The position numbers and the translations under genes were made by a program. A stretch of 43,816 bases of DNA from Desulfovibrio sp. (GTDB lineage Bacteria; Desulfobacterota; Desulfovibrionia; Desulfovibrionales; Desulfovibrionaceae): assembly GCA_031260725.1 (NCBI GenBank), contig JAISKZ010000037.1, positions 1 through 43,816 on the forward strand, given 5' to 3'. Every line of letters starts with the position of its first letter. The stretch's first letter is position 1. Below the pieces are notes generated by a model. That model worked only from the letters and a program-made list of their open reading frames with translations. It ran no database searches and was not told the DNA's origin. This document shows, piece by piece, positions 16,778-25,889 of this stretch.

Positions 16778-17497
16778 GTGACATTGCTGATCTGCGCCCC
16801 AACAGGCAAGGAACTCAATGCTCTGTTGCCGAACCTCACGCCTGAAGCCGGCGAAGAAATGTGTCTCTTGCCCGTACGCCTGAAAAAAGGCGGCGCTTTT
16901 GCCTGCGCAACCGGCGTAGGGCCGATAAACGCTGCTCTTGCGATCGGCAAATGCCTTGCTGAAGCCGAATCAGGCAAAAAGCCCATACACGCTGTGCTGC
17001 TGGCAGGGCTGGCCGGCGCGTTTAATCTTGAGCGGCTGCCGTTGCGCGCTCTGTGTCTGGTGCGGGTAGAAATCTGGCCGGAATACGGGCTGCACGACGG
17101 CACAAGCGTCACGGCAAAGGCCTTCAGTTTTCCTCTCTGGCAACGGCATGCCAAAGACGGCGGCGATGTGTACAACAGGCTGCAGCTCGACACGCCTGCA
17201 GCGCTGGGCCTGTCGACAGCAGGACTGGCCGGAATGCTGACGGAATGCGTGTCGTTGACCGTAGCCGGCGTCAGCGCCGCGTTTGCGCGGGCAAGAGATC
17301 TGGTGCAGCGGCATCATGCGGATCTGGAAAATATGGAAGGTTTTGCCGTAGCCTATGCCTGCGCGCGCGGCGGCATCCCCTGCGTGGAACTGCGCAGCGT
17401 GTCAAATAAAGTCGGCACGCACGCAAAAAATGAAAAAGATTTCCACGGCGCGCTGCAGAGTCTTGCACGTGTGTTGCCGGGCCTGAACCTGATCTGA
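16778..17497 (+). CDS. mqnB: Futalosine hydrolase
   Basis: Nucleosidase of 239 aa in the PNP/MTAN superfamily. In the futalosine route to menaquinone it splits futalosine, releasing hypoxanthine and leaving the dehypoxanthinyl product used by MqnC. The N-terminal phosphate/ribose loop (ICAPTGKELNAL), the CATGVGPINAAL motif and C-terminal DLENMEGFAVAYAC, with the ribose-binding Met-Glu, are visible, and VSNKVG near the end is also typical. GTG 16778 has GGGG 7-11 bases upstream. The gene precedes polyprenyl synthase by 9 bases. Other mqn genes are not in the window. Its presence shows the organism makes menaquinone without chorismate-to-isochorismate Men enzymes. Confidence 0.92.
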   Translation: MTLLICAPTGKELNALLPNLTPEAGEEMCLLPVRLKKGGAFACATGVGPINAALAIGKCLAEAESGKKPIHAVLLAGLAGAFNLERLPLRALCLVRVEIWPEYGLHDGTSVTAKAFSFPLWQRHAKDGGDVYNRLQLDTPAALGLSTAGLAGMLTECVSLTVAGVSAAFARARDLVQRHHADLENMEGFAVAYACARGGIPCVELRSVSNKVGTHAKNEKDFHGALQSLARVLPGLNLI

Positions 17498-17506
17498 AGT
17501 GACGCC

Positions 17507-18472
17507 GTGAAAACACTGAAAGCACATTTTGCCAAAGAGCTGCCGCGCATCAACACGGCGCTTGACAAGGCCGTACAGGATCTGCCGGAACCTGTGCGCC
17601 CTGTGGCGCGGCATATTCTTGACGCCGGCGGCAAACGTCTGCGCCCCCTGCTCACGCTTCTTACAGCGCGTCTGCTCGGCTGCGAGGCGGAAAACATTGA
17701 CAGGCTTGCCGTGACAATGGAAATGCTGCACGCCGCCACGCTGCTGCACGACGACGTGCTGGACAACGCTCAAAGACGCCGCGGCGCGCCGGCCGCCCAT
17801 ATTTTGTATGACGTGCCTGCCGTCATACTGACCGGGGACGCCCTGCTTGCGCACGCAAACGCTCTGGTGGCCGACTTCGGCGACACGCGTTTGACGCGCT
17901 GCTTCTCCGCGGCCACCAGCCGCACGGCCGCCGGCGAAATTTTGGAAATTACGGTCAAAGGGCGTACGGATATTTCCGACGACGACTATGAAAATATCGT
18001 ACGCGGCAAAACGGCGTGGCTCATCCGCGCCTCCTGTGAAATGGGAGCGCTCGCCGCCGGAGCGGACGACGCATGTGTTGACGCCGCCGCAACATATGGC
18101 GAAAATCTGGGCATGGCTTTTCAACTGGTGGACGACGCGCTTGATCTCGCGCCGACCTGCGTGACCGGCAAGCCGACAGGCGGCGATGCGCGCGAGGGGA
18201 AACTGACCCCGCCGTTGCGGCTCTACCGACTGCACCTGCCCCCGGAAGAACAGGCCGCTTTTGACGCAGCTTTCACATGCGGGCTGATAACGGAGCACGA
18301 CGCAGAAACCATTGCCGAACGCATTTGCGCGGCGGGCTATGGAACGCAAACACTTCTGCAGGCGGACAAATATCTGCACGCAGCGCGCACAGCGCTGGAA
18401 GCCCTGCCGGACAGGCCGGAGCGCGAGATATTGCGCCGGATGACCGATTATGTGCGCAACAGGAAAAAGTGA
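17507..18472 (+). CDS. Polyprenyl diphosphate synthase (menaquinone side chain)
   Basis: Trans-isoprenyl transferase of 321 aa that extends allylic diphosphates with IPP. The first Asp-rich motif is DDVLD (82-86) after LLH, and the second is DDALD (209-213), preceded by GMAFQLV and followed by the conserved lysine region (GKPTGGDAREGKLTPP). The N-terminal GGKRLRPLL motif binds IPP. Small residues ahead of the first DDxxD and a total length near 320 fit long-chain (hexa- to octaprenyl) synthases rather than geranylgeranyl types, but chain length is a guess. GTG 17507 starts 9 bases after mqnB, implying one operon for the quinone tail and head group. Confidence 0.92.
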   Translation: MKTLKAHFAKELPRINTALDKAVQDLPEPVRPVARHILDAGGKRLRPLLTLLTARLLGCEAENIDRLAVTMEMLHAATLLHDDVLDNAQRRRGAPAAHILYDVPAVILTGDALLAHANALVADFGDTRLTRCFSAATSRTAAGEILEITVKGRTDISDDDYENIVRGKTAWLIRASCEMGALAAGADDACVDAAATYGENLGMAFQLVDDALDLAPTCVTGKPTGGDAREGKLTPPLRLYRLHLPPEEQAAFDAAFTCGLITEHDAETIAERICAAGYGTQTLLQADKYLHAARTALEALPDRPEREILRRMTDYVRNRKK

Positions 18473-18615
18473 ATAACCCCACCTGCTAAAGCTGGTGACC
18501 TCCATTAACAGCACGCACACTTTGTTTGGCACACAGCTCAAACAAAAGAAATGCTGAAGTTGCCGCATGAAGGCAGGGCTTACCTTTCTCAACGTGGGTC
18601 AATAAAAGGACAAAC

Positions 18616-21615
18616 ATGCTTTATCGTATCGAAGCCGGTCCGCAGTCTTACGTGGACGATACCCAGGGCCGAAAAACGGCCATGCAGCTACAAAAAGCCT
18701 TGAACCTCACGGTGGACTCTGTGCACCGCATCAAGGTTTTTACCATGGACGGGCTTGACAGGGAGCAGGTCTTGCGCTTGCTGGACGAAGGCATTCTGCA
18801 CGACCCCATTCTGCAACGCGCGGCCATTGACGTTCTTGAACCGTTCGACCCCGCGCCCGACTGGTTTGTGGAAGTGGGTTTTCGCCCCGGCGTCACGGAC
18901 AACGAAGCCCGCACAGCCCGCGACACCGCGGCTCTTGTGCTCGGCATCCCGCGCGAAAATATCAATGTATACACTGCTGTTCAGTACCGTGTCCGCAACA
19001 ACCCCGCTGCGCCCCTGAACCGCAATCAGGTGGCAAACGCCAGCCGCGGCCTGCTCTGCAACACATTGATCCAGAGAAGCAGAATCAAAAGTCTTGAACA
19101 GTGGCAGGCCGAACCGGGTTTTACGCCTGAAGCCGCCAGAGTCACGGGACAAGCCGACGACACAGTCACCACCGTACCGCTTTCCGTCATGGACGACGCA
19201 GCCATGATGAACGCAAGCCGTGCAAACACCTGGGCGCTGAACATTGATGAACTGCGCCGCATCCGCGATGCTTTCAATATCTCCACGGAACAGATCCGGC
19301 GCGCTGCGCTTCGTCTGCCGTCAGACCCGACGGATGTGGAAATGGAAGTGCTGGCTCAAACCTGGTCCGAACACTGCAAACACAAAATTTTTGCCGCGCG
19401 CATCGCCTACGAAAACAGGGAAACCGGCTTGAACGAAGATGTGGACAATTTATACAAAACCTGCATCCGCGACGCAACCGCGCTTTTGCGCGAACGCATG
19501 GGCGAAAACGATTACTGCAAGTCCGTGTTCAAAGACAACGCGGGAGTTATTGCCTTTATTAACGGCTACGACGCATGCGTCAAAGTGGAAACGCACAACA
19601 GCCCTTCTGCGCTTGACCCTTATGGCGGCGCGCTGACCGGCATTGTCGGCGTCAACCGGGACCCTATGGGAACCGGCCTCGGGGCGGAACTGGTCTGCAA
19701 TACGGATGTCTTCTGCTTTGCCTCGCCTTTTTATGACAAGATCCTGCCGCCGCGCCTGCTGCACCCGCGCCGTGTGCTGGTGGGCGTGTGCGAAGGGGTG
19801 GAGCACGGCGGCAACAAATCAGGAATTCCCACCGTCAACGGCTCACTTGTTTTTGACGAGCGCTACCTCGGCAAACCCTTGGTGTTTTGCGGAACTGTGG
19901 GCATTATTCCCGCAGAAATCAACGGCCGTCCCGGCTGGCAAAAAAAGGCCCGCGCGGGCGACGTCATTGTGATGACCGGCGGCCGAATCGGCAAAGACGG
20001 CATCCATGGGGCCACATTTTCCTCTGAAGAACTGCACGAGAATTCGCCGGCAACAGCTGTGCAGATAGGCGACCCCATCACACAGCGTAAAATGTACGAC
20101 TTTATTCTGGCCGCGCGCGATCTCGGCTTGTATACGGCCATAACGGACAACGGCGCGGGCGGCCTTTCCTCTTCTGTGGGCGAAATGGCGGAAGCCACAG
20201 GCGGCTGTGTTCTGGACATCAGCAAGGCTCCGCTGAAATACGATGGCCTTAGACCTTGGGAAATACTGCTTTCCGAGGCCCAGGAACGCATGACGCTTTC
20301 TGTGCCGCCGGACAAGCTCGACGAATTTCTGCAACTGGCCGCCCACATGGATGTGGAGGCTACTGCGCTGGGGCATTTTACGGATTCGGGTTTTTTTGAA
20401 GTGCGCAGCAAAGAACGCCTTGTCGCCTCCCTGCCCATGCCGTTCATGCACGACGGCGTGCCGCAGCTTGAGCTTGAGGCCGTATGGCAAGCGCCCAAGG
20501 TGCGGGACATTCGCGTGGAAACAACAGGCATGGCGGAAGGCTCATTTTTGCAGCGCATGCTCGGCCGCCTGAATATCTGCTCCAAGGAATATATTGTCCG
20601 CCAGTATGACCATGAGGTACGCGGCGGCAGCGTTATCAAGCCTTTTGTCGGCGTGCTGTGCGACGGCCCGTCCGACGCGGGCGTGCTGCGCCCTCTGCTT
20701 GAGTCGGACGCGGGCCTCGTCGTCGCCCACGGCATCTGCCCCAAATTCAGCGATTACGACACCTACTGGATGATGGCCAACGCCATGGATGAAGCCATAC
20801 GCAACGCCGTGGCCGTGGGCGGCAACCCCGACGCGTTGGCTGGCGTGGACAATTTTTGCTGGTGCGATCCTGTGACGAGCGAAAAAAACCCGGACGGCCG
20901 CTTCAAACTGGCCCAGCTGGTACGCGCCTGCAAAGCATTGAGACATTTTTCGCTCGCGTTCGACCTGCCCTGCATTTCCGGCAAAGATTCTATGAAAAAC
21001 GATTACACCGGCGGCGGAGAACGTATTTCCATTCCGCCGACTGTGCTGTTTTCCGTTCTGGGCGTCATGAACAACGTCACCTGCGCCCAAAGCTCTGATT
21101 TCAAGCAGAAAGGCGAGCATATCTATCTTTTGGGCGGAACCTGGCGCGACATGGCGGGCAGCGAAGCGGCCGGCGAACTGGGCCTTGCCGGCGGCAACAT
21201 ACCGCATGTTGATGCCAGCACAGCCCTGCACCGCTATCGTGCCGTGCACGCCCTCATGTCAAAGCGCGCCGTCGCCGCCTGCCACGACTGTTCTGACGGC
21301 GGTCTGGCCGTAGCGCTGGCGGAGATGTGCATCGGCGGGCGTCTTGGCGCCGATGTGGATATCGACGCCGTGCCGTCTATGGAAGCAATGACGCGCACAG
21401 AACTGTTGTACAGCGAATCCGCGAGCCGCCTGCTTGTCAGCGTGCGCCCCGATCTGGTGCCCCTGCTCGACGCTGTATGTCGCGGGCAGTTGTGCCGCCG
21501 CATCGGCACCGTCACCGACAACGGACAGGTAACCCTCAGAAGCAGAGACAGCGTTTTTCTGCGGGAAAATGTGGAAGATCTGGCTCGCGCATTCAGGCAA
21601 ACGCTTGACTGGTAA
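18616..21615 (+). CDS. purL: Phosphoribosylformylglycinamidine synthase, PurS-PurL type without glutaminase domain
   Basis: Purine-synthesis enzyme of 999 aa converting FGAR to FGAM with ATP and ammonia. The first ~110 residues form a PurS-like domain (YRIEAGPQSYVDD, then VEVGFRPGVTDNEA). The linker and two AIR-synthase-like halves follow, with SEHCKHKIFAARIAY near residue 252 and SGKDSMKND near residue 793. The large single-chain PurL of E. coli is about 1295 aa and ends in a class I glutaminase. Here the chain stops after the second catalytic half, so a separate PurQ must supply ammonia. ATG 18616 follows AAAAGGA. The 143-base gap before it shows no clear signal beyond this ribosome site. 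Confidence 0.94.
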   Translation: MLYRIEAGPQSYVDDTQGRKTAMQLQKALNLTVDSVHRIKVFTMDGLDREQVLRLLDEGILHDPILQRAAIDVLEPFDPAPDWFVEVGFRPGVTDNEARTARDTAALVLGIPRENINVYTAVQYRVRNNPAAPLNRNQVANASRGLLCNTLIQRSRIKSLEQWQAEPGFTPEAARVTGQADDTVTTVPLSVMDDAAMMNASRANTWALNIDELRRIRDAFNISTEQIRRAALRLPSDPTDVEMEVLAQTWSEHCKHKIFAARIAYENRETGLNEDVDNLYKTCIRDATALLRERMGENDYCKSVFKDNAGVIAFINGYDACVKVETHNSPSALDPYGGALTGIVGVNRDPMGTGLGAELVCNTDVFCFASPFYDKILPPRLLHPRRVLVGVCEGVEHGGNKSGIPTVNGSLVFDERYLGKPLVFCGTVGIIPAEINGRPGWQKKARAGDVIVMTGGRIGKDGIHGATFSSEELHENSPATAVQIGDPITQRKMYDFILAARDLGLYTAITDNGAGGLSSSVGEMAEATGGCVLDISKAPLKYDGLRPWEILLSEAQERMTLSVPPDKLDEFLQLAAHMDVEATALGHFTDSGFFEVRSKERLVASLPMPFMHDGVPQLELEAVWQAPKVRDIRVETTGMAEGSFLQRMLGRLNICSKEYIVRQYDHEVRGGSVIKPFVGVLCDGPSDAGVLRPLLESDAGLVVAHGICPKFSDYDTYWMMANAMDEAIRNAVAVGGNPDALAGVDNFCWCDPVTSEKNPDGRFKLAQLVRACKALRHFSLAFDLPCISGKDSMKNDYTGGGERISIPPTVLFSVLGVMNNVTCAQSSDFKQKGEHIYLLGGTWRDMAGSEAAGELGLAGGNIPHVDASTALHRYRAVHALMSKRAVAACHDCSDGGLAVALAEMCIGGRLGADVDIDAVPSMEAMTRTELLYSESASRLLVSVRPDLVPLLDAVCRGQLCRRIGTVTDNGQVTLRSRDSVFLRENVEDLARAFRQTLDW

Positions 21616-21637
21616 TCTACCTGCATCAGCAACGGCT

Positions 21638-22987
21638 TCACCTCGCTCCCTTGGGAAACAGCACAACACCCACCGTTTTGAAAATAATGTGCACGTCCAG
21701 CAGAATGGACATATTTTTTACGTAATAGAGATCGTATTCAAGCTTGCGGCGGGCGTCTTCTTCAGACGCTCCGTAAGGGTAGCAAACCTGCGCCCATCCC
21801 GTGAGGCCAGGTTTGACGGTGTGCCGCAGGCTGTAATAGGGAATGTTCCCCTTTAGTTTTTGCACAAAGGGCATGCGTTCCGGCCGCGGACCTATAAAGC
21901 TCATGTCTCCTTTGAGGATATTCCATATCTGGGGAAGCTCGTCAATGCGCACTTTGCGGATCAATCTGCCGAAACGCGTCACCCGGCTGTCATCGGCGCC
22001 GGCCCAGACAGCGCCGTTTTTTTCGGCGTCGGCGCACATGGATCGAAATTTGTAAACCGTGAATTCCTTTTCGTGCAGCCCCACGCGTTCCTGACGGTAA
22101 ATAACCGGACCAGGCGATTCAAGGCGCACAATAATTGCTGTAATCAGCATCACAGGGGCGGCCGGGATCAAAAGAACAAGAGAAATCAGCATGTCCAGCG
22201 CCCGTTTGAGGCGTCTGAGCGATCCTCGCGTATTCAGCGAAAAGCCTTCCGTTTGCAAGAGCCATTCATCATTGATTTGTGAAAGCGGCAGGCGCTGTGC
22301 CAGCTTTTCATAAAACGTGCGTATGTCCACCACCATTCTGCCCCGCAATTTGGCTTCCAGCAGTTCGTGGGCGATCTCGTCGTCAATGGGGGCGTCCGGC
22401 AGCAGAACAATCATGGTTACGTAATTTTTTTCAGCAATTTCAAGTGATTTAAATATGGGTCCAAGACAAGGGCCTGTGTCCGGCCCCTGATCCGGCTCAC
22501 CCGCATACCCGATGATCTGCGCCTTGGGAAAACCCTCGGCAAGCAGTCTGCGCACTTTGCCGGCGCGGTCCACGCCCACCAGCAGAACGCGGATCGGATG
22601 CGTCAGCTTGTCCGCATTGCGGTGGTATAACCAGCGCCAGCCGAGTGTAAAACAGAAAGAAAGGGCAAAGAGCGCCAAGAGGGTTTCGCGGTCAAAGCGC
22701 CAGTGCTGGAAAGAATAGGAGGCTGTGCTGGAAGAAATGATGCCGAGCACGCAGGCCAGCAGCACCCGGCCCATTGTTGCTTTGAAATCTTCCAGACCGA
22801 CGCTGTAAGCATCCAGAATATAGAAAAAAAGCATGTAGAAAAAAACAGTGAACAACGACGCGCCGGTATAGTCGTGAAAGACGCTTAAATCCGGCTCTAT
22901 GGTGCTCAGGCCCGCAACAAAAAGCGCGAGCAGCAGACAAAAAATATCCAGCGCCTGCCAAACCGCTCTTCGATATATGCTGATCAC
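21638..22987 (-). CDS. Undecaprenyl-phosphate sugar-1-phosphate transferase (polysaccharide initiation)
   Basis: Membrane enzyme of 449 aa that starts a surface polysaccharide by moving a sugar phosphate from a UDP-sugar to undecaprenyl phosphate (WbaP/WcaJ class, PNPT-like). The N-terminal ~120 residues have about four hydrophobic segments. A Rossmann-like middle domain (RVLLVGVDRAGK) follows. The C-terminal catalytic domain has YRQERVGLHEKEFTVYKFRS, DELPQIWNILKGDMSFIGPRP and the KPGLTGWAQV motif. It starts at GTG 22987, overlapping the upstream glycosyltransferase stop by 4 bases (GTGA), so translation is coupled. It is convergent with purL, 22 bases apart. Confidence 0.93.
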   Translation of the reverse strand: MISIYRRAVWQALDIFCLLLALFVAGLSTIEPDLSVFHDYTGASLFTVFFYMLFFYILDAYSVGLEDFKATMGRVLLACVLGIISSSTASYSFQHWRFDRETLLALFALSFCFTLGWRWLYHRNADKLTHPIRVLLVGVDRAGKVRRLLAEGFPKAQIIGYAGEPDQGPDTGPCLGPIFKSLEIAEKNYVTMIVLLPDAPIDDEIAHELLEAKLRGRMVVDIRTFYEKLAQRLPLSQINDEWLLQTEGFSLNTRGSLRRLKRALDMLISLVLLIPAAPVMLITAIIVRLESPGPVIYRQERVGLHEKEFTVYKFRSMCADAEKNGAVWAGADDSRVTRFGRLIRKVRIDELPQIWNILKGDMSFIGPRPERMPFVQKLKGNIPYYSLRHTVKPGLTGWAQVCYPYGASEEDARRKLEYDLYYVKNMSILLDVHIIFKTVGVVLFPKGAR

Positions 22988-24114
22988 GGCGTTACTCCGG
23001 CATTGAGATTCATATCACACAACATGCGCGCCGCCACTTTTTCCGCGTTAAACTCCTGCACGGCCATTGCACGACCGGCCGCGCCCATGCGGACAATGTT
23101 TTCAGGATACAGAATATATGTTTCCATGGCGCGCGCCAACGCTTCAGGATTCCGCAGGGGCGTCAAACGGCCATTTATGCCGTCCCGCACCACCTCCCGG
23201 CAACCGGGAGCGTCTGTCACAACAGCAGGGCGGCCCATGCTCATCCCCTCCATAATGGATGTGGGGGTGCCTTCCCGCCAAGAAGGCAAGACCAGAACAT
23301 GCGCGGCGGCTATATATGGACGTACGTCTGTTGTTTCACCAAGATATTCCAGATTCCCCGCCGCCTCCCAAGCGCGCACCCGCGCTAAACTCACGCTGCC
23401 GAGACCCTGTTCCGGCGGTCCCAGCACCTGAAAACGAACTGTTGGATAACGGGCTTTCAGGGCGCTGGCTGCGTCTGCATATTCCGACAAACCCTTGGCT
23501 TCCAGCAAACGCCCAATCAGCAGAAAAATCGGCGGCAAGGGCGGCTGCGGCACCTGTGCAAAACGTTGTATATCCACTCCCGTGCCGCGCGACATAAGCA
23601 CACGGACGCCGGACGCAAGGATATCAAGCTGACGGAATACAGCCACATCATCCTGATTTTGAAAAAAGACGCCTCCCGCGCCGCGAAGCGCAAGACGGTA
23701 AAGGCGCGAGCTGAGCTGATTGACGCATTTTTTAAAAAAATTATCCGCCTCAAACGCGTAGCCAAGCCCGGTAATGGCCGCGTAAATATGCGGCACACGC
23801 GCAAGACGGGCGGCCATGCAACCGTAAATGACAGGTTTTATGGTGGAGGCGAAGAGCATGTCCGGCCTTTCCTTTTTGAAAAGCCTCGTCAGGTCAAGAA
23901 GGGTCCACAAGTCCCGCAGGGGATTCAAGCCCTTGCGATCCAAAGTATAATGAATAAGCCGCGCGCCGGTGGTCCGCAATGTCTCGCCGGATTTCGCATC
24001 GCCGTCAGGAACGCAGCAGACAACTTCATGCCCGCCCCGCAGCAATTTGTGTATGAGCACACTCCAGAAATTGGCCAATGCTCTGGCCTGATTACCGAGA
24101 ACAATAATTTTCAT
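22984..24114 (-). CDS. Glycosyltransferase family 4 enzyme
   Basis: GT-B glycosyltransferase of 376 aa. An N-terminal acceptor-side Rossmann fold (MKIIVLGNQARALANFW) is followed by a donor-binding half with LIGRLLEAKGLSEY and the E-x7-E region EGTPTSIMEGM near residue 290, the usual GT4 nucleotide-sugar site. It resembles PglA/WbpT-like enzymes that add an early sugar to the lipid-linked chain. Its stop overlaps the start of the initiating sugar transferase by 4 bases, so both probably work on the same undecaprenyl-linked glycan. No signal peptide is seen; it acts at the cytoplasmic face. The sugar is unknown. Confidence 0.92.
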   Translation of the reverse strand: MKIIVLGNQARALANFWSVLIHKLLRGGHEVVCCVPDGDAKSGETLRTTGARLIHYTLDRKGLNPLRDLWTLLDLTRLFKKERPDMLFASTIKPVIYGCMAARLARVPHIYAAITGLGYAFEADNFFKKCVNQLSSRLYRLALRGAGGVFFQNQDDVAVFRQLDILASGVRVLMSRGTGVDIQRFAQVPQPPLPPIFLLIGRLLEAKGLSEYADAASALKARYPTVRFQVLGPPEQGLGSVSLARVRAWEAAGNLEYLGETTDVRPYIAAAHVLVLPSWREGTPTSIMEGMSMGRPAVVTDAPGCREVVRDGINGRLTPLRNPEALARAMETYILYPENIVRMGAAGRAMAVQEFNAEKVAARMLCDMNLNAGVTP

Positions 24115-24468
24115 GCCCTTTTCTCGCCATGATGCCTGGTACAGGGCCGGTTATGCCTTGGGATGCCGGAGATGAATGCTGTTTTATTGTATGGGGTTGC
24201 ATATATTTTTGTAAGTTGCCGGCGGCAGAAAGATTTGCCTGTCTGTGACAGACGACGCGCCGAGCTGAATATACACCAATCGCTCTTTGCTGGAAAGAGT
24301 GTGAAAAATGTTGAAAAACTCGCTCAGCAGCCGGATTATCTCGAAAGAATATTTAAGCATACCGGCTGATTTGACAGCAGCTTTTCTTGAGCCTATATAA
24401 TGAATAATGTATAAAGAAAATCTGATATGGGCTGCAAGACATTCAGCCCGAACTAATAGGGATAGCGT
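24115..24468. other. 354-base divergent intergenic region between a glycosyltransferase gene and rlpA
   Basis: AT-rich gap. It holds an inverted repeat CTGTC-N3-GACAG (24239-24251), the rlpA promoter (24371-24401), and a 6-bp hairpin GGGCTG/CAGCCC at 24429-24449. A 68-codon open frame (24163-24369) has no ribosome site and no recognisable features, so it is not called as a gene. Confidence 0.6.
24371..24401 (+). promoter_or_regulatory. Sigma70-type promoter of rlpA
   Basis: A consensus -35 TTGACA (24371-24376) is followed by a 17-base spacer and TATATA (24394-24399); TATAAT also overlaps at 24396-24401. Transcription would start near 24407, about 60 bases before the gene. It is the best-looking promoter in the window. 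Confidence 0.75.
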
Positions 24469-25137
24469 ATGATGTGGCTACACCGGTTTTTTTACTGCGC
24501 GGCAGTTATTCTGTGTTTTGTCTTTGCCTCTCCTGCCCATGCCGCCGCGCCTGCCGCCGCCAAAGATCGCAAGGTTGCAAAAAACGCGGCGCAAAAATCA
24601 TCCCGTGTGCAGGAGCATAAAAAACAGACAGCCAGCGTGGACGATCGTGCAATCTGGCTCAAACGCGCCGAGAGCGCTGAAGTGTTTTCCGGCAAGGCGT
24701 CTCTGTACAGCCGCGGCCTGCATGGCGGGGCTACAGCGAGCGGCGTTGCCTACGATATGTACACCTTTACGGCGGCCCACCGCACATTGCCCATCGGCAC
24801 CATTGTAAAAGTGACAGATCAGGACAACGGACGTAGCGTGATGGTCTGCATTACAGATCGCGGCCCGTATGTGCACGGTCGCATTATTGACCTTTCCTGG
24901 GCTGCAGCGAGACAACTGGATCTGAACAAACGGGGCGTGGGCAAGGTCAATCTGGAAGTGGTGGGTGACGAAAACGGCACGCCGTTCAGGTCTGACGAAG
25001 CCTGGTATGTGCAATACAGCGCCAAGAGCAATGAGCATGTGGGGCCGTTTCGCGCTTTTGCGGATGCCGCCGCCATGCATGAAGCTCTGAGTCAGGTTCA
25101 CCCGGAAGCGGAAGTTGTGATAGACAACGCCCGTTAG
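24469..25137 (+). CDS. rlpA: RlpA-family septal ring/peptidoglycan hydrolase-like protein
   Basis: Exported protein of 222 aa. A signal peptide of about 25 residues ends at AHA-AA. An Ala/Lys-rich linker follows, then a double-psi beta-barrel at about residues 75-165 with GKASLYSRGLHGG, TASG, AAHRTLPIGT and the conserved ITDRGPYVHGRIIDLS. RlpA proteins cut denuded glycan strands at the division site. The lipobox Cys of classical RlpA is missing, so this form is probably free in the periplasm. The last ~45 residues (WYVQYSA onward) may be a shortened SPOR-like tail. A strong promoter precedes it and AGGGA lies before ATG 24469. Confidence 0.88.
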   Translation: MMWLHRFFYCAAVILCFVFASPAHAAAPAAAKDRKVAKNAAQKSSRVQEHKKQTASVDDRAIWLKRAESAEVFSGKASLYSRGLHGGATASGVAYDMYTFTAAHRTLPIGTIVKVTDQDNGRSVMVCITDRGPYVHGRIIDLSWAAARQLDLNKRGVGKVNLEVVGDENGTPFRSDEAWYVQYSAKSNEHVGPFRAFADAAAMHEALSQVHPEAEVVIDNAR

Positions 25138-25253
25138 AGCGGGTTCACATTGGAAATATCACATTGCCCAAGCTGTTCAGGGAATACTGCCCCATGCCTG
25201 AATGCAGGGGTGGCTCATGTTTCTGCGGTTTTGTTCTACTTTCGGCGCGACGG

Positions 25254-25889
25254 CTACTGATTGATCATTACCTTGGCCGGGCGCAGCAGGCGGTCGCCCA
25301 GTTTGTAGCCGTGCTGCAGCACGCGCGACACAACGCCGGCAGGGAGATCCGGTCTGTCTTCAAATCCCACGGCTTCATGTGTTTCCGGAGTAAATTCCTC
25401 AGCTTCCACGCCAAGCGGCGTCAGTCCGTGTTTTGTCACTGCAGCAAGCAGCAGTTTATGCGTCATGGCCACGCCTTGAAACATGTCGCGGCAGGCTTCA
25501 TTTTGGCTGCCGTATTGCAGCGCCAGATCCAAATTGTCCAGGGTAGGCAAAAGATCACTTAACACCGTTTCGGTCGCATAGCGCAATTGTTCCTGATGTT
25601 CGCGGCTCAGACGCTTTTTAAAGTTTTCCATTTCAGCGGCGGAGCGCAGGCGCATTTCTTCCACTTCCGCCTTATAGAGCGCTTTTGGGTCTTCCGCCGG
25701 ATCTTCCGTCCTGCCCTGAAGAACCGGCTTGTCGCGGCAATCTTCTCCGTCTCGCGTGGTATCGTCCTGTGTCCAGGTATCTGCAAGAGGATCTGTCCAA
25801 GGATCAAAAAGATCCGCGTTTTCAGGCCGCGCATTGTTGTCCGGTTCTTTGTGCGGATGTTCATTCGTGGGTATTTTGTGGCGATGCAT
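25254..25889 (-). CDS. grpE: GrpE nucleotide-exchange factor
   Basis: Partner of DnaK, 211 aa. It releases ADP so the chaperone can cycle. The N-terminal ~75 residues are acidic and disordered-looking. A long coiled coil follows (EVEEMRLRSAAEMENFKKRL), then the C-terminal beta domain with VTKHGLTPLGV, ETHEAVGFED and VSRVLQHGYKLGDRLLRPAKV, all typical of GrpE. The start at 25889 (MHRHKIP) has AGGAGG 4 bases upstream; the frame is open further back to 26000 but that part is not GrpE-like. It stands apart from dnaK (8276-10180) and has no dnaJ or hrcA neighbour. Confidence 0.95.
   Translation of the reverse strand: MHRHKIPTNEHPHKEPDNNARPENADLFDPWTDPLADTWTQDDTTRDGEDCRDKPVLQGRTEDPAEDPKALYKAEVEEMRLRSAAEMENFKKRLSREHQEQLRYATETVLSDLLPTLDNLDLALQYGSQNEACRDMFQGVAMTHKLLLAAVTKHGLTPLGVEAEEFTPETHEAVGFEDRPDLPAGVVSRVLQHGYKLGDRLLRPAKVMINQ

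Noticed and set aside
14529..18592. Long antisense open frames (for example opposite menG, the nucleotide-sugar dehydrogenase and polyprenyl synthase)
   Set aside because: They lie fully opposite well-identified genes, have no ribosome sites and no family motifs. GC-rich codon use commonly leaves the opposite strand open.
24163..24369. 68-codon ORF between the glycosyltransferase gene and rlpA
   Set aside because: No ribosome site, no motif, and it ends just upstream of the rlpA promoter.
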